Of a DNA stretch of 39,087 bases, positions 25,668 through 33,151 are shown one piece after another. The notes under the pieces are model-generated. The model saw only the letters and a program-made list of their open reading frames with translations. It searched no databases and had not been told where the DNA came from. Source of the stretch: Trinickia mobilis (GTDB lineage Bacteria > Pseudomonadota > Gammaproteobacteria > Burkholderiales > Burkholderiaceae); the NCBI RefSeq assembly GCF_017315705.1, contig NZ_JAFLRF010000047.1:1-39087 (forward strand), written 5' to 3'. The translations under genes were made by a program, and so were the position numbers. Position 1 is the first letter of the stretch; each line of letters begins with the position of its first letter.

Positions 25668-26765
25668 TCAGCTCTTGTCCTGCACGACACCGCGCCGGAT
25701 CTGATCGAGTTCGATCGATTCGAACAGCGCCTTGAAGTTGCCTTCGCCGAAGCCCTGGTTGCCCTTGCGCTGGATGATCTCGAAGAAGATCGGGCCGATC
25801 TGGTTCTCGGTGAAGATCTGCAGCAGCAGGTCTTCCTTCGCGCCGTCGATCAGGATCTTGCGCTTCTTGAGTTCGTCGAGCGGTTCGCCGTGGCCCGGCA
25901 CGCGGCGGTCGACGAGTTCGTAATACGTGTCGATCGTGTCGAGCAGTTTGATGTTCGACTCGCGCAGGCCGTCGACGGTGCGGTAGATGTCGTTCGAGCC
26001 GAGCGCGATGTGCTGGATGCCTTCGCCGTGATACGCGTCGAGGTATTCCTGGATTTGGCCGGCCGTTTCCGAGCCTTCCTCGTTGATTGGAATGCGGATC
26101 TTGCCGCAGGGCGACGTCATCGCCTTCGACTTCACGCCCGTCACCTTGCCTTCGATATCGAAGTAGCGGATCTCGCGGAAATTGAAGAGACGCTCGTAGA
26201 ACGCGGCCCATTCCTGCATGCGGCCGCGGTGGACGTTGTGCGTCAGGTGGTCGATGTAGGTGAGGCCGTGGCCGGCCGGGTTCTGGTCGGCGCCGGGGAT
26301 CGGCTCGAAGTCGACGTCATAGATGTCGATGTCGCCGATGCTGCCCGGCTGCGCGCCGTTCTTGCCGCGCCAGCGGTCGACGAAGTAGATCAGCGAATCG
26401 CCGATGCCCTTGATTGCCGGGATGTTCAGCTCCATCGGGCCGGTCTTGTTGTCGAAGCCCCAGGCGCCGAGTCCGAGCGCGTGCTGGTAGGCCTTTGCGG
26501 CGTCCTGCACGCGAAACGCGATCGCGCAGATCGACGGGCCGTGCAGGCGCGCGAAGCGCTGCGCGAACGAATCGGCCTCCGCGTTGACGATGAAGTTGAT
26601 GCCGCCCTGGCGGTACAGCGTCACGTCCTTATGGCGATGCCGGGCGATGGCGGTGAAGCCCATTTGCTCGAACAACTGCCCGAGCGCCTTCGGGTCCGGC
26701 GCGGTGTATTCGATGAATTCGAAACCGTCGGTGCCGACGGGGTTTTCCCAGTTTGGAACCTGCAT
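25668..26765 (-). CDS. hppD: 4-hydroxyphenylpyruvate dioxygenase
   Basis: A 365-residue Fe(II) dioxygenase that converts 4-hydroxyphenylpyruvate to homogentisate in tyrosine breakdown. The protein consists of two vicinal-oxygen-chelate domains. The iron ligands are in the C-terminal one: H173 (YIDHLTHNVHRG), H252 (GIQHIALGSNDIY) and E329 (FFEIIQRKGNQGFGEGNF). The C-terminal segment after this motif matches the family gate helix. It is divergent from an Lrp/AsnC gene with a shared 133-base promoter region, which suggests that regulator controls it. Homogentisate dioxygenase and fumarylacetoacetase genes are not in the window. Confidence 0.97.
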   Translation of the reverse strand: MQVPNWENPVGTDGFEFIEYTAPDPKALGQLFEQMGFTAIARHRHKDVTLYRQGGINFIVNAEADSFAQRFARLHGPSICAIAFRVQDAAKAYQHALGLGAWGFDNKTGPMELNIPAIKGIGDSLIYFVDRWRGKNGAQPGSIGDIDIYDVDFEPIPGADQNPAGHGLTYIDHLTHNVHRGRMQEWAAFYERLFNFREIRYFDIEGKVTGVKSKAMTSPCGKIRIPINEEGSETAGQIQEYLDAYHGEGIQHIALGSNDIYRTVDGLRESNIKLLDTIDTYYELVDRRVPGHGEPLDELKKRKILIDGAKEDLLLQIFTENQIGPIFFEIIQRKGNQGFGEGNFKALFESIELDQIRRGVVQDKS

Positions 26766-26898
26766 CTGCGTCTCCTGATAGGCCCAGCATGAGCCGAATT
26801 GAATAGGCGCAAGTGTAGTGCGGCGGGGGCAGCGGAAACTTGCGAACTTAATCGGCCCTGACTACGATGGCGCAATTTGCTGCCTCGATCAGAGGGAT

Positions 26899-27435
26899 AT
26901 GGGACGGAAAATGGCTGCCATCGAACTCGACGCCGTCGACAGGCGAATTCTTGCGGTTCTTCAGGAGAATGGACGGCTGTCGAATCAGGACATTGCCGAC
27001 CGGGTGAACTTGTCGCCGAGCCCGTGTCTGCGACGCATCCGGCGGCTCGAGGAGAGCGGGGTGATTCGCGGCTACGTCGCGTTACTCGACGCGCAGAAGC
27101 TCGGGCTCGATCTGCTCGCGTATGTGAACGTTCGGCTCGAAAAGCGCGGCAGCCCGGCGGATAGCTTGTCCGGGAGGCGCGGCGACGCCTCGGTGCGGGC
27201 GGGAGCGACGCACGCGGAACGGTTCAAGGCGGCGGTGCAGGCCTGGCCGGAAGTCGTCGCCTGTCATGCGATGACGGGCGATATGGACTACCTGCTGCGC
27301 GTGCAGGTCGAAGACATGGCGCACTTCTCGCGCTTCGTGCAGGACCAGTTGCTGCACCATCCGTCGGTGATCGACGTGAAGACGAGCTTTTCGCTCGAGC
27401 GCATCAAGGAGACGACGGCGCTGCCTATTTTATGA
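26899..27435 (+). CDS. Lrp/AsnC family transcriptional regulator
   Basis: A ~178-residue regulator. The N-terminal winged helix-turn-helix shows LDAVDRRILAVLQENGRLSNQDIA and LSPSPCLRRIRRLEESGVI. The C-terminal RAM/AsnC ligand-binding domain shows VACHAMTGDMDYLLRVQVEDM and VIDVKTSFSLE. ATG 26899 follows GAGGG closely; ATG 26911 is an alternative. The RAM domain has an unusual Arg/Ser/Ala-rich stretch after EKRG (about residues 84-100, SPADSLSGRRGDASVRAGAT), longer than in typical Lrp proteins. Divergent placement beside hppD points to control of tyrosine catabolism by an amino acid effector (inference). Confidence 0.92.
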   Translation: MGRKMAAIELDAVDRRILAVLQENGRLSNQDIADRVNLSPSPCLRRIRRLEESGVIRGYVALLDAQKLGLDLLAYVNVRLEKRGSPADSLSGRRGDASVRAGATHAERFKAAVQAWPEVVACHAMTGDMDYLLRVQVEDMAHFSRFVQDQLLHHPSVIDVKTSFSLERIKETTALPIL

Positions 27436-27523
27436 GCGGCACGCGGTGAGTTGCGCCATCACCGGCGATCGGCTGGGGCTGCGGCGCCGCGAGCGCAGCG
27501 CAGATCCCGCCGCTTCAACGAAA

Positions 27524-27545
27524 ACGGGCGGCCTCGGCCGCCCGT
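27524..27545. terminator. GC-rich hairpin between convergent genes
   Basis: ACGGGCGGCC pairs with GGCCGCCCGT over 10 bases, with only TC in the middle. It lies between the Lrp stop and the GNAT stop on the opposite strand. An A-run on the left gives a T-run for minus-strand transcripts; the right side has a poor T-tail. Confidence 0.7.
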
Positions 27546-27568
27546 CTGGCAGATCCGATTAGAGCCGA

Positions 27569-28237
27569 TTACACGACGATGTCCGACGGCACCATCGATT
27601 CGATGAGCTGTGTCGTGCGGCGCACCTGGCGCTTGATCGCGTAGTCGAACACGGCGGCTTGCTCCTGCAGCATTTCCGCGATGATGCTGGTTTGATCGGC
27701 GGGCGGCAGCGTCAGGTAGGCATCGGCCTCGCCGTATGCGTATTCGATCTTCATGCCGGCTTTCTTCGCGATGTGCATCATTGTCGAGTTGCGCGACAGG
27801 CAGTGCATATAGAGCTGGCTGACGTGCGTGTTGCGGCTGCGGATCGCGGCGCGCTGGAAGAGCTTCGTGCCGATGCCGTTGCCGCGAGAGCTTTCGAGTA
27901 CCGAGACGCCGTATTCCGCGGTGCGCTTCTCGCCTTCGGCTGGCAGGTAGGCCAGATGGCCGACGCCTACCAGTTCCAATTCACGGTTGAACACGCCGAA
28001 CACGGTATCGCGCGAGAAGTCGATCGTGCGGACGTAGTTTTCGATGACGCGATCCGGCACGAATTGGCCGAAACGCAGCAGACGGTCGTCCGAGTCGAGC
28101 GCGAGGAAGTGCACGAGCAAGCGCTCGCGGTCGTTGGACGTCAGTTCCCGGACGAGAGCCGGCGCGCGAAAAGCGGTTTGCAACGGGCGAACGGAAGTCT
28201 CGGTCGGCTCGGCGGCGCGGTTTCGGTGCTGTTTCAT
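27569..28237 (-). CDS. GNAT family N-acetyltransferase
   Basis: A 222-residue protein with one GNAT fold in the middle (~30-185). The acetyl-CoA loop is SSRGNGIGTKLFQRAA, which fits the R/Q-x-x-G-x-G/A motif, and is preceded by TAEYGVSVLE. The ~30-residue N-terminal and ~40-residue C-terminal extensions are helical and charged. Relatives acetylate small molecules or protein N-termini; the substrate is unknown. AAGGAG precedes ATG 28237. The two 49-bp hairpin repeats begin only 16 bases upstream of the start codon, so they lie in or next to its 5' untranslated region. Confidence 0.88.
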   Translation of the reverse strand: MKQHRNRAAEPTETSVRPLQTAFRAPALVRELTSNDRERLLVHFLALDSDDRLLRFGQFVPDRVIENYVRTIDFSRDTVFGVFNRELELVGVGHLAYLPAEGEKRTAEYGVSVLESSRGNGIGTKLFQRAAIRSRNTHVSQLYMHCLSRNSTMMHIAKKAGMKIEYAYGEADAYLTLPPADQTSIIAEMLQEQAAVFDYAIKRQVRRTTQLIESMVPSDIVV

Positions 28238-28252
28238 CGTGGGTTCTCCTTT

Positions 28253-28349
28253 GTCGACCCGAGTTAGCGCTTTAGCGCTTACTCGGGTCCCATGCAGAGC
28301 GGTCGACCCGAGTTAGCGCTTTAGCGCTTACTCGGGTCCCATGCAGAGC
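28253..28349. repeat. two tandem copies of the 49-bp hairpin repeat
   Basis: Units at 28253-28300 and 28302-28349 are identical over 48 bases and repeat with a 49-base period. Each folds as ACCCGAGT, a T/T mismatch, AGCGC, a TTTA loop, GCGCT, then ACTCGGGT, followed by CCCATGCAGAGC. Compared with the array at 14512-14658 the stem arms differ, but pairing is kept by compensatory changes. The remaining 28350-28569 is AT-rich around 28440-28510 and shows no gene. Confidence 0.92.
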
Positions 28350-28569
28350 TTCATCAGGCGCAGCAATGCTGCAACGCAATATGCATTTTAGCGGAAATGA
28401 ACCTGGCGAACTAGGGAAAACCCGTATTTTTGGCTGAGTGCAGCTTCTAAACTTCGCAGAAATGTTATTTAAGTTATTGTTTTATAAGGATATGCTAAAT
28501 GTGTTGTGTAACGGCACAACTCACTGTTCCAGCGCTCGGGCGCCCCCTGGGAATTGCTGCCGTGCAAGA

Positions 28570-29175
28570 TCAGGCCTTGGCGAGCAACCCGTGTTCGAGG
28601 ACGCTCACGACCTGCTCCGCAAACTCGCTATACCCCAGCCGCCCGCCTGGCTTGAGCCACGTGAACGTCCAGTTGATCATGCCGAACACCATCATCGTGA
28701 GCGCGGTCTGGTTTTCCTTCGTGGCGCGTTCGGGATAGGCGCGGGCGAGCTGGCGTGCAAACGCGGCGACGATATCGCGCTGGCGATTGAGCACGATCTC
28801 GCGCTGCGTCTCGAGGAGGTATTTGACGTCGTTCAGGAGCGCGACGTGACGGCTGTGCGAAGTCTCGTATTCGGCGAGAAACGCGCGCACCAGCTCCGCG
28901 AACGTCTCGCGCTCGGATAGCCCGCGCCGCTGGCTCGAACCCTCGACCTCGGCGATGATCAGCATCAGCCGCTTCGTATAGCGGTCGAGCAAGTCGAAGA
29001 GGATCGCCTCTTTGCTCTCGTAGTAGTGATAGAGGCGCGCCTTCGACGTGCCGCTCGCCGCGGCGAGATCGGCCATCGACGTGCTCGGGTAGCTGGTCTG
29101 CGCAAACTTTGCTGCTGCGAGTTCGAGGATCTGCTCGCGCTGGGATTCGTGATCGGGTGCTCGGGTGCGGGCCAT
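28570..29175 (-). CDS. TetR/AcrR family transcriptional regulator (probable phenylacetate repressor)
   Basis: A 201-residue TetR-type protein. The N-terminal helix-turn-helix (~12-58) shows REQILELAAAKFAQTSY, TSMADLAAASGTSKARLYHYYESKEAIL and DLLDRY. The C-terminal ligand domain is all-helical (TFAELVRAFLAEY, VFGMINWTFTWLKPGG). It ends a same-strand run with the DUF1835 gene and paaABCDE, like PaaR, the TetR regulator of phenylacetate genes in beta-proteobacteria that responds to phenylacetyl-CoA. A perfect palindrome at the paaA promoter is its probable operator. The identity as PaaR is inferred from position and family, not from a ligand-site motif. Confidence 0.9.
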   Translation of the reverse strand: MARTRAPDHESQREQILELAAAKFAQTSYPSTSMADLAAASGTSKARLYHYYESKEAILFDLLDRYTKRLMLIIAEVEGSSQRRGLSERETFAELVRAFLAEYETSHSRHVALLNDVKYLLETQREIVLNRQRDIVAAFARQLARAYPERATKENQTALTMMVFGMINWTFTWLKPGGRLGYSEFAEQVVSVLEHGLLAKA

Positions 29176-29208
29176 GACGTGGGTCGCTGAATCGTTGCTG
29201 CGTTGTTG

Positions 29209-30045
29209 TTATTGGGGGGCGCCGGTGCGGCAGGCGCTGGCCGCTGCGCGCAGTTCCAGCGTGCGCCAGTTCGAGGCGTTCGGCAACTTGCCGCGCAACT
29301 CGATGCGTCCGGCCGCGGCGGTTTCGCGGCAGCGCCAGAGCGCGACCGAATCGCTGACGAGAAAGCCGACGTCGGCAACCATCAGTTCAGCGGCGACACG
29401 CGCGGCGATCTGCCATGTGCCGCTCGCGCAGTCGACGAGAATCGCGTCGAGTTCGGCGAAGCTGCCGCTCTTGAACGTGTTGTCTTGCCAGCGGCGCGTT
29501 TCCGCATTCGCCTGCTTGACCTCCTGCCATTCGAGCGCGAGACGGCCGATGCGCAACACGGAGATCGGGGCGGCGTCGGCGAGCTTCGCGCCGAGAATCT
29601 CCGGGCTGAACATGCCGACGGCCGTCGCCCGATCGGAGCGTGCCGCCTTCAACGCGCCGGGGCCGAGATCGTCGATCGAAAGGCGCACTTCGTTGAGCCG
29701 CTGCGGCGTATTGCGCAGGTGATAGGCGGCACGGCGCAGCATCAACTGGTCGGCGGCGCTCTGTGCGTGCCAGATGACGACCGGCGCATCCGTGCTGACG
29801 AGCCGTTCGATGCGTGCAGCCTCGCCGTCGAGTTCCTGGGCGAAATCGAGGCTCGAATCGTCGAACACACGTTCCCAGAAGGCCGTGCGAACGTCGGGCG
29901 TGTCGTCGGCGCCGCGCAGCGGACCGATCGCGAGATCGTCGCGCAGCTCGATCACTTCGTCGCTTCGTCCAGCGTGAAGGAGCGCGACGCGCAAGGCTTC
30001 GGCGGCCGAGCCGCCAGGGATGACGTGGATTGTGCTCATCGACAT
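29209..30045 (-). CDS. DUF1835 domain-containing protein
   Basis: A protein of about 278 residues. The N-terminal DUF1835 domain (~1-120) starts with a STIHVIPGGSAAEALR strand-loop and contains VIELRDDLAIGPL and VIWHAQSAADQLML. The C-terminal part resembles DUF3658 (LDAILVDCASGTWQIAARV, LRGKLPNASNWR). The function is unknown; the fold has been suspected to be nucleotide- or phosphate-binding. ATG 30045 is used, with another in-frame ATG two codons later; the ribosome site is weak. It lies between the paa operon terminator and the TetR gene and is 33 bases from the latter, so the two are likely one transcript. Confidence 0.88.
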   Translation of the reverse strand: MSMSTIHVIPGGSAAEALRVALLHAGRSDEVIELRDDLAIGPLRGADDTPDVRTAFWERVFDDSSLDFAQELDGEAARIERLVSTDAPVVIWHAQSAADQLMLRRAAYHLRNTPQRLNEVRLSIDDLGPGALKAARSDRATAVGMFSPEILGAKLADAAPISVLRIGRLALEWQEVKQANAETRRWQDNTFKSGSFAELDAILVDCASGTWQIAARVAAELMVADVGFLVSDSVALWRCRETAAAGRIELRGKLPNASNWRTLELRAAASACRTGAPQ

Positions 30046-30062
30046 AGCGTGTGAATAAAAGA

Positions 30063-30106
30063 GGCCGCTCGCTGGGCGGACTACCGAGTCCGGCCAACGA
30101 GCGGCC
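30063..30106 (-). terminator. terminator-like hairpin after paaE
   Basis: GGCCGCTCG and CGAGCGGCC form a 9-bp outer stem with an inner GGACT/AGTCC-type pairing. On the minus strand it is followed by TCTTTTATT. It would end or attenuate the paaABCDE transcript before the DUF1835 gene. Confidence 0.75.
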
Positions 30107-30165
30107 CCTAGTTTAAGCGATCGCGCGAGCGCCAAAGTCAGGCGGCCGCGCTCGCGCCAAGCCGC

Positions 30166-31362
30166 TTAGCGCTCGTCGTAACTCACCACGACCTTGTCGC
30201 TGACCGGATGGCACTGGCACGTCAGCACGAAGCCGTCGGCGATCTCCTGCTCTTCGAGCGTGTAGTTCTTCTCCATCCGCACTTCGCCTTCGACTACCTT
30301 CGCGCGGCACGTGCAGCAGACGCCGCCCTTGCACGCGTACGGCAGCGCGAGCCCGGCGCGCAGGCCGACGTCGAGCAGGCTCACGCCTTCGTACGGCAGG
30401 CGCAGCTTGCGCCGCTTGCCGTCGAGGACGATCTCGAGATCCGCGGCGGGCGTTTGCTCGGTGATTTCGACGACGGGCGCGCCCGCCTGCGGCAGCGGCG
30501 TGCCGAAGCGTTCGACGTGGATCTTCTGTTGCGCGACGCCCGCTGCCTTCAACGCGGCTTCGGCGGCATCCATCATCGGTGCGGGGCCGCAGATGAACGC
30601 TTCGTCGATCGCGTCGGCAGGGATGAGTTCCTCGATGAACGCCGCGCACTTCTCCTGATCGAGCACGCCGTTGAAAAGCTCGACGTCCTGCACATCGTCG
30701 GACAGCACGTGGTACAGCGCGAGCCGGTTCATGAAGCGGTTCTTCAGGTCTTCGAGCTCTTCGGCGAACATGATCGCGTCGACGCTGCGGTTGCCGTAAA
30801 TCAGCGTGAACGTGCTGCGCGGCTCGACTTCGAGCGTCGTCTTGACGATCGCGAGCACCGGCGTGATGCCCGAGCCGCCCGAGAACGCGACGTACTGCTT
30901 GCCTTGGTCGGCGTTCAGGTGCGTGAAGAAGCGGCCGTCGGGCGTCATCACGTCGATCGTGTGGCCGGGCTGCAGCGTATCGAATGCGAAGTTCGAGAAG
31001 CGCCCGCCGCGCACGCGCTTGATGCCGATGCGCAGTTCGCCGTCGCGATCGTAGTCGGTCACGCCGACGCAGATCGAATACGAGCGGCGCATCTCCTCGC
31101 CGTCGACATGGGTCTTCAGCGTGACGAACTGACCCTGCGTGAAGCGATATTGCTCGCGCAGCTCGGCGGGGACTTCGAACGAAACCGAGACCGCGTCGGC
31201 GGTTTCGGGGCGCACCTCGCGGATGCGCAGCGGATGGAATTGCGGGGTCGCGGCGGCCTTCCGTCCCCCAAGGGGACTTCCCTCGGGGCGCCGGGCCGCC
31301 CCAAGGGAGGCCGCCGCCTCCTCGGGGGGCGTCGAACGAGGTGAGCGTTGGGGCTGTTTCAT
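30166..31362 (-). CDS. paaE: phenylacetyl-CoA 1,2-epoxidase reductase subunit
   Basis: A 398-residue reductase that passes electrons from NADPH to the PaaABC(D) epoxidase. The ferredoxin-NADP reductase part has the FAD motif RRSYSICVG and the nucleotide motif SGGSGITPVLAI. The C-terminal plant-type 2Fe-2S domain has YACKGGVCCTCRAKV and LTCQCHP. The start is ATG 31362, one base after the paaD stop (TGAGATG arrangement, translational coupling). Typical PaaE is about 360 residues. The extra ~37 residues here are an N-terminal low-complexity stretch (PPEEAAASLGAARRPEG, then SPLGGRKAAA) encoded by a GC-rich repeat (separate entry), after which normal PaaE begins at ATPQFHPLRIREV. Confidence 0.95.
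   Translation of the reverse strand: MKQPQRSPRSTPPEEAAASLGAARRPEGSPLGGRKAAATPQFHPLRIREVRPETADAVSVSFEVPAELREQYRFTQGQFVTLKTHVDGEEMRRSYSICVGVTDYDRDGELRIGIKRVRGGRFSNFAFDTLQPGHTIDVMTPDGRFFTHLNADQGKQYVAFSGGSGITPVLAIVKTTLEVEPRSTFTLIYGNRSVDAIMFAEELEDLKNRFMNRLALYHVLSDDVQDVELFNGVLDQEKCAAFIEELIPADAIDEAFICGPAPMMDAAEAALKAAGVAQQKIHVERFGTPLPQAGAPVVEITEQTPAADLEIVLDGKRRKLRLPYEGVSLLDVGLRAGLALPYACKGGVCCTCRAKVVEGEVRMEKNYTLEEQEIADGFVLTCQCHPVSDKVVVSYDER
31249..31330. repeat. GC-rich palindromic repeat embedded in the 5' end of paaE
   Basis: The stretch contains short inverted motifs such as CCCCAAGGGG, CTTCCCTCGGGG and GCCGCCCCAAGGGAGG. It encodes residues ~12-38 of PaaE, which lie outside the normal family alignment. 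I recall the same nucleotide motif and peptide (AAASLGA, then SPLGG/VPLG) scattered in Burkholderia and Bordetella genomes, so I infer a dispersed repeat that has been captured in frame. Confidence 0.6.
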
Positions 31363-31363
31363 C

Positions 31364-31918
31364 TCAATAGGGTTTGAAGTAGTCGAAGGGTTCGCGGCAA
31401 TCAAGGCAGCGGTAGAGCGCCTTGCAGGCGGTCGAGCCGAATTGCGCGAGACGCTCGGTGTGCGCGGAGCCGCAGCGCGGGCAGGCCGGCGCCGCCATCG
31501 GGCGCGGCGCGAAGCGGATGACTTCTTCGGCGGCGGAGTTCGAACCGCTTCCGCATTGGCCGGTCGGCGGCGCGATGCCGTAGGCGCGGAGCTTCTCCTT
31601 GGCTTCGTCCGTCATCCAGTCGGTCGTCCACGCCGGTGCGAGTGCGGTTTCGATGCGGTACGGCGTCAGCTCGGCGCCGTCGAGCGCGTGCGCGATGTCC
31701 TCGGCGATTTGCGACATCGCTGGACAGCCCGAGTAGGTCGGCGTGATGACGACTTCGAGCACGCCGTCGGCCGCGCGGCTGACGTTGCGCAAGATGCCCA
31801 GTTCGCGAATCGAGACGACCGGGATCTCCGGGTCCGGTACCGCTTCGAGCACGGACCAGGCGCGCTCGAGCACGGCGTCGGCGGTCCGGACGGAAGCTAA
31901 GGCGGCGGTCGATGTCAT
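31364..31918 (-). CDS. paaD: phenylacetate degradation protein PaaD (Fe-S assembly/DUF59 type)
   Basis: A 184-residue PaaD, needed for maturation of the phenylacetyl-CoA epoxidase system. The N-terminal MIP18/DUF59 domain shows VPDPEIPVVSIRELGILR and TPTYSGCPAMSQIAEDI, with the conserved cysteine. The C-terminal zinc ribbon has CPRCGS and CLDCREPFDYFKP. The start is ATG 31918, with CGGAG about nine bases upstream; the open frame continues upstream inside paaC without similarity. It lies 41 bases after paaC and one base before paaE. Confidence 0.95.
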   Translation of the reverse strand: MTSTAALASVRTADAVLERAWSVLEAVPDPEIPVVSIRELGILRNVSRAADGVLEVVITPTYSGCPAMSQIAEDIAHALDGAELTPYRIETALAPAWTTDWMTDEAKEKLRAYGIAPPTGQCGSGSNSAAEEVIRFAPRPMAAPACPRCGSAHTERLAQFGSTACKALYRCLDCREPFDYFKPY

Positions 31919-31959
31919 CGTCGAAACTCCGTGTGCCGTGGGTGTGATCGGCTGTGTAG

Positions 31960-32763
31960 TCACCACGTTGCGCCCGGATGCTGCCGGGCAATGCTTTGCA
32001 TCGTCGCGAGCAGATAGCCCATGTGCTCGGAATGCTCGCCGTGCTTGCCGGTCGTGATGTGTTTGACCGGTTCGGGCAGCGTGAGCGTCGCTTCGTCGAG
32101 CGCGGCTTTCACGTCTTCGAGCCACGCCGCTTCGAATTCGGCGATGTTCGGGCCGATGCCCGTCGCGGCGACCGCTTCCTCCACCGCGTCGGGCGCAAAA
32201 AATTCGCGCGTGTACGGCATCAGGTAGTCGAGCGCCGCTTGTGTGCGCCGATGCGATTCCTCGGTGCCGTCGCCGAAGCGGATCAGCCACTCGCGGGCGT
32301 GATGCAGGTGATAGCGCGTTTCCTTGATCGACTTCGAGGCGATCGCGGCCAGTTGCGCGTCACTCGACGTTTCGAGCGCCGTCCACACGTGCGCCATCAG
32401 CGCCGCGTAGAGGAAATTGCGCACGATCGTCACCGCGTAGTCATGGTCGGCATGCGCGGTGCCGGCGAGCGGCCCGTAGTGCGGCAGTTCGGCCAACGTG
32501 TAGTTCGCGAACTCGCGTTCGGCGCGCCAGTACGCGTAGTCGTCTTCGGTCTTGTTCGCGCCGGTGAGCGCCAGTTCGAGCACCGCGGCGTGCGAGTACA
32601 ACAGGCGCGCTTGACCGATCAGGTCGAGACTCATGTTGGTGAGCGCGATGTCTTCTTCGAGAACCGGACCATGGCCGCACCATTCGGCGTTGCGCTGTCC
32701 GAGGATCAGTGCGTTGTCCGCGAGGCGCAGCACGTACGAGAGATGTTGGGGCGTTGTGTTCAT
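31960..32763 (-). CDS. paaC: phenylacetyl-CoA 1,2-epoxidase structural subunit
   Basis: A 267-residue ferritin-like four-helix protein that lacks a working di-iron site and pairs with PaaA to hold the epoxidase core. Family marks are YVLRLADNALILGQRNAEW near the start, VLEEDIALTNMSLDLIGQAR, KETRYHLHHAREW and the C-terminal HSEHMGYLLATMQSIARQHPGATW. It is seven bases downstream of paaB, so translation is coupled. Confidence 0.96.
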   Translation of the reverse strand: MNTTPQHLSYVLRLADNALILGQRNAEWCGHGPVLEEDIALTNMSLDLIGQARLLYSHAAVLELALTGANKTEDDYAYWRAEREFANYTLAELPHYGPLAGTAHADHDYAVTIVRNFLYAALMAHVWTALETSSDAQLAAIASKSIKETRYHLHHAREWLIRFGDGTEESHRRTQAALDYLMPYTREFFAPDAVEEAVAATGIGPNIAEFEAAWLEDVKAALDEATLTLPEPVKHITTGKHGEHSEHMGYLLATMQSIARQHPGATW

Positions 32764-32770
32764 GACGCGC

Positions 32771-33055
32771 TTACATGTGGTTGACTTCGTCGGGCAGCGT
32801 ATAGAACGTCGGATGGCGATAGATCTTGTCGCCGGCCGGTTCGAACAGCTCCGCCTTTTCGCTCGGATCGGACGCCGCGATCGCCGACGACGGCACCACC
32901 CAGATGCTCACACCTTCCTGGCGGCGCGTGTAGACGTCGCGCGCCATGCGCAGCGCCATCGAGGCGTCGGCGGCATGCAGGCTTCCGCAGTGCTTGTGGT
33001 CGAGCCCTTGCTTGCTGCGTACGAACACTTCCCAAATCGGCCATTCCTTGTTCAT
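32771..33055 (-). CDS. paaB: phenylacetyl-CoA 1,2-epoxidase subunit B
   Basis: A 94-residue subunit that bridges PaaAC heterodimers. It reads MNKEWPIWEVFVRSKQGL, then HKHCGSLHAADASMALRMARD and HPTFYTLPDEVNHM, the standard PaaB pattern. ATG 33055 is used; AAGGAG lies about five bases upstream. The 96-base gap between paaA and paaB contains a short GTCCCATGCAAAG piece (33069-33081) that matches the tail of the 49-bp repeat family. Confidence 0.96.
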   Translation of the reverse strand: MNKEWPIWEVFVRSKQGLDHKHCGSLHAADASMALRMARDVYTRRQEGVSIWVVPSSAIAASDPSEKAELFEPAGDKIYRHPTFYTLPDEVNHM

Positions 33056-33151
33056 TGAATATCTCCTTGTCCCATGCAAAGTTGTCCTGATTCCTGATTG
33101 CGCTCGCGATGAATCAGCACGTATGAGTTCGCCGGGGCGGCTTCGCCAGGG

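Noticed and set aside
28253-28349. CRISPR array
   Set aside because: Only two units with no spacers between them; the units are hairpins in direct tandem.
33069-33081. Full repeat unit in the paaA-paaB gap
   Set aside because: Only the GTCCCATGCAAAG tail is present, with no arms; noted as a fragment, not as a copy.
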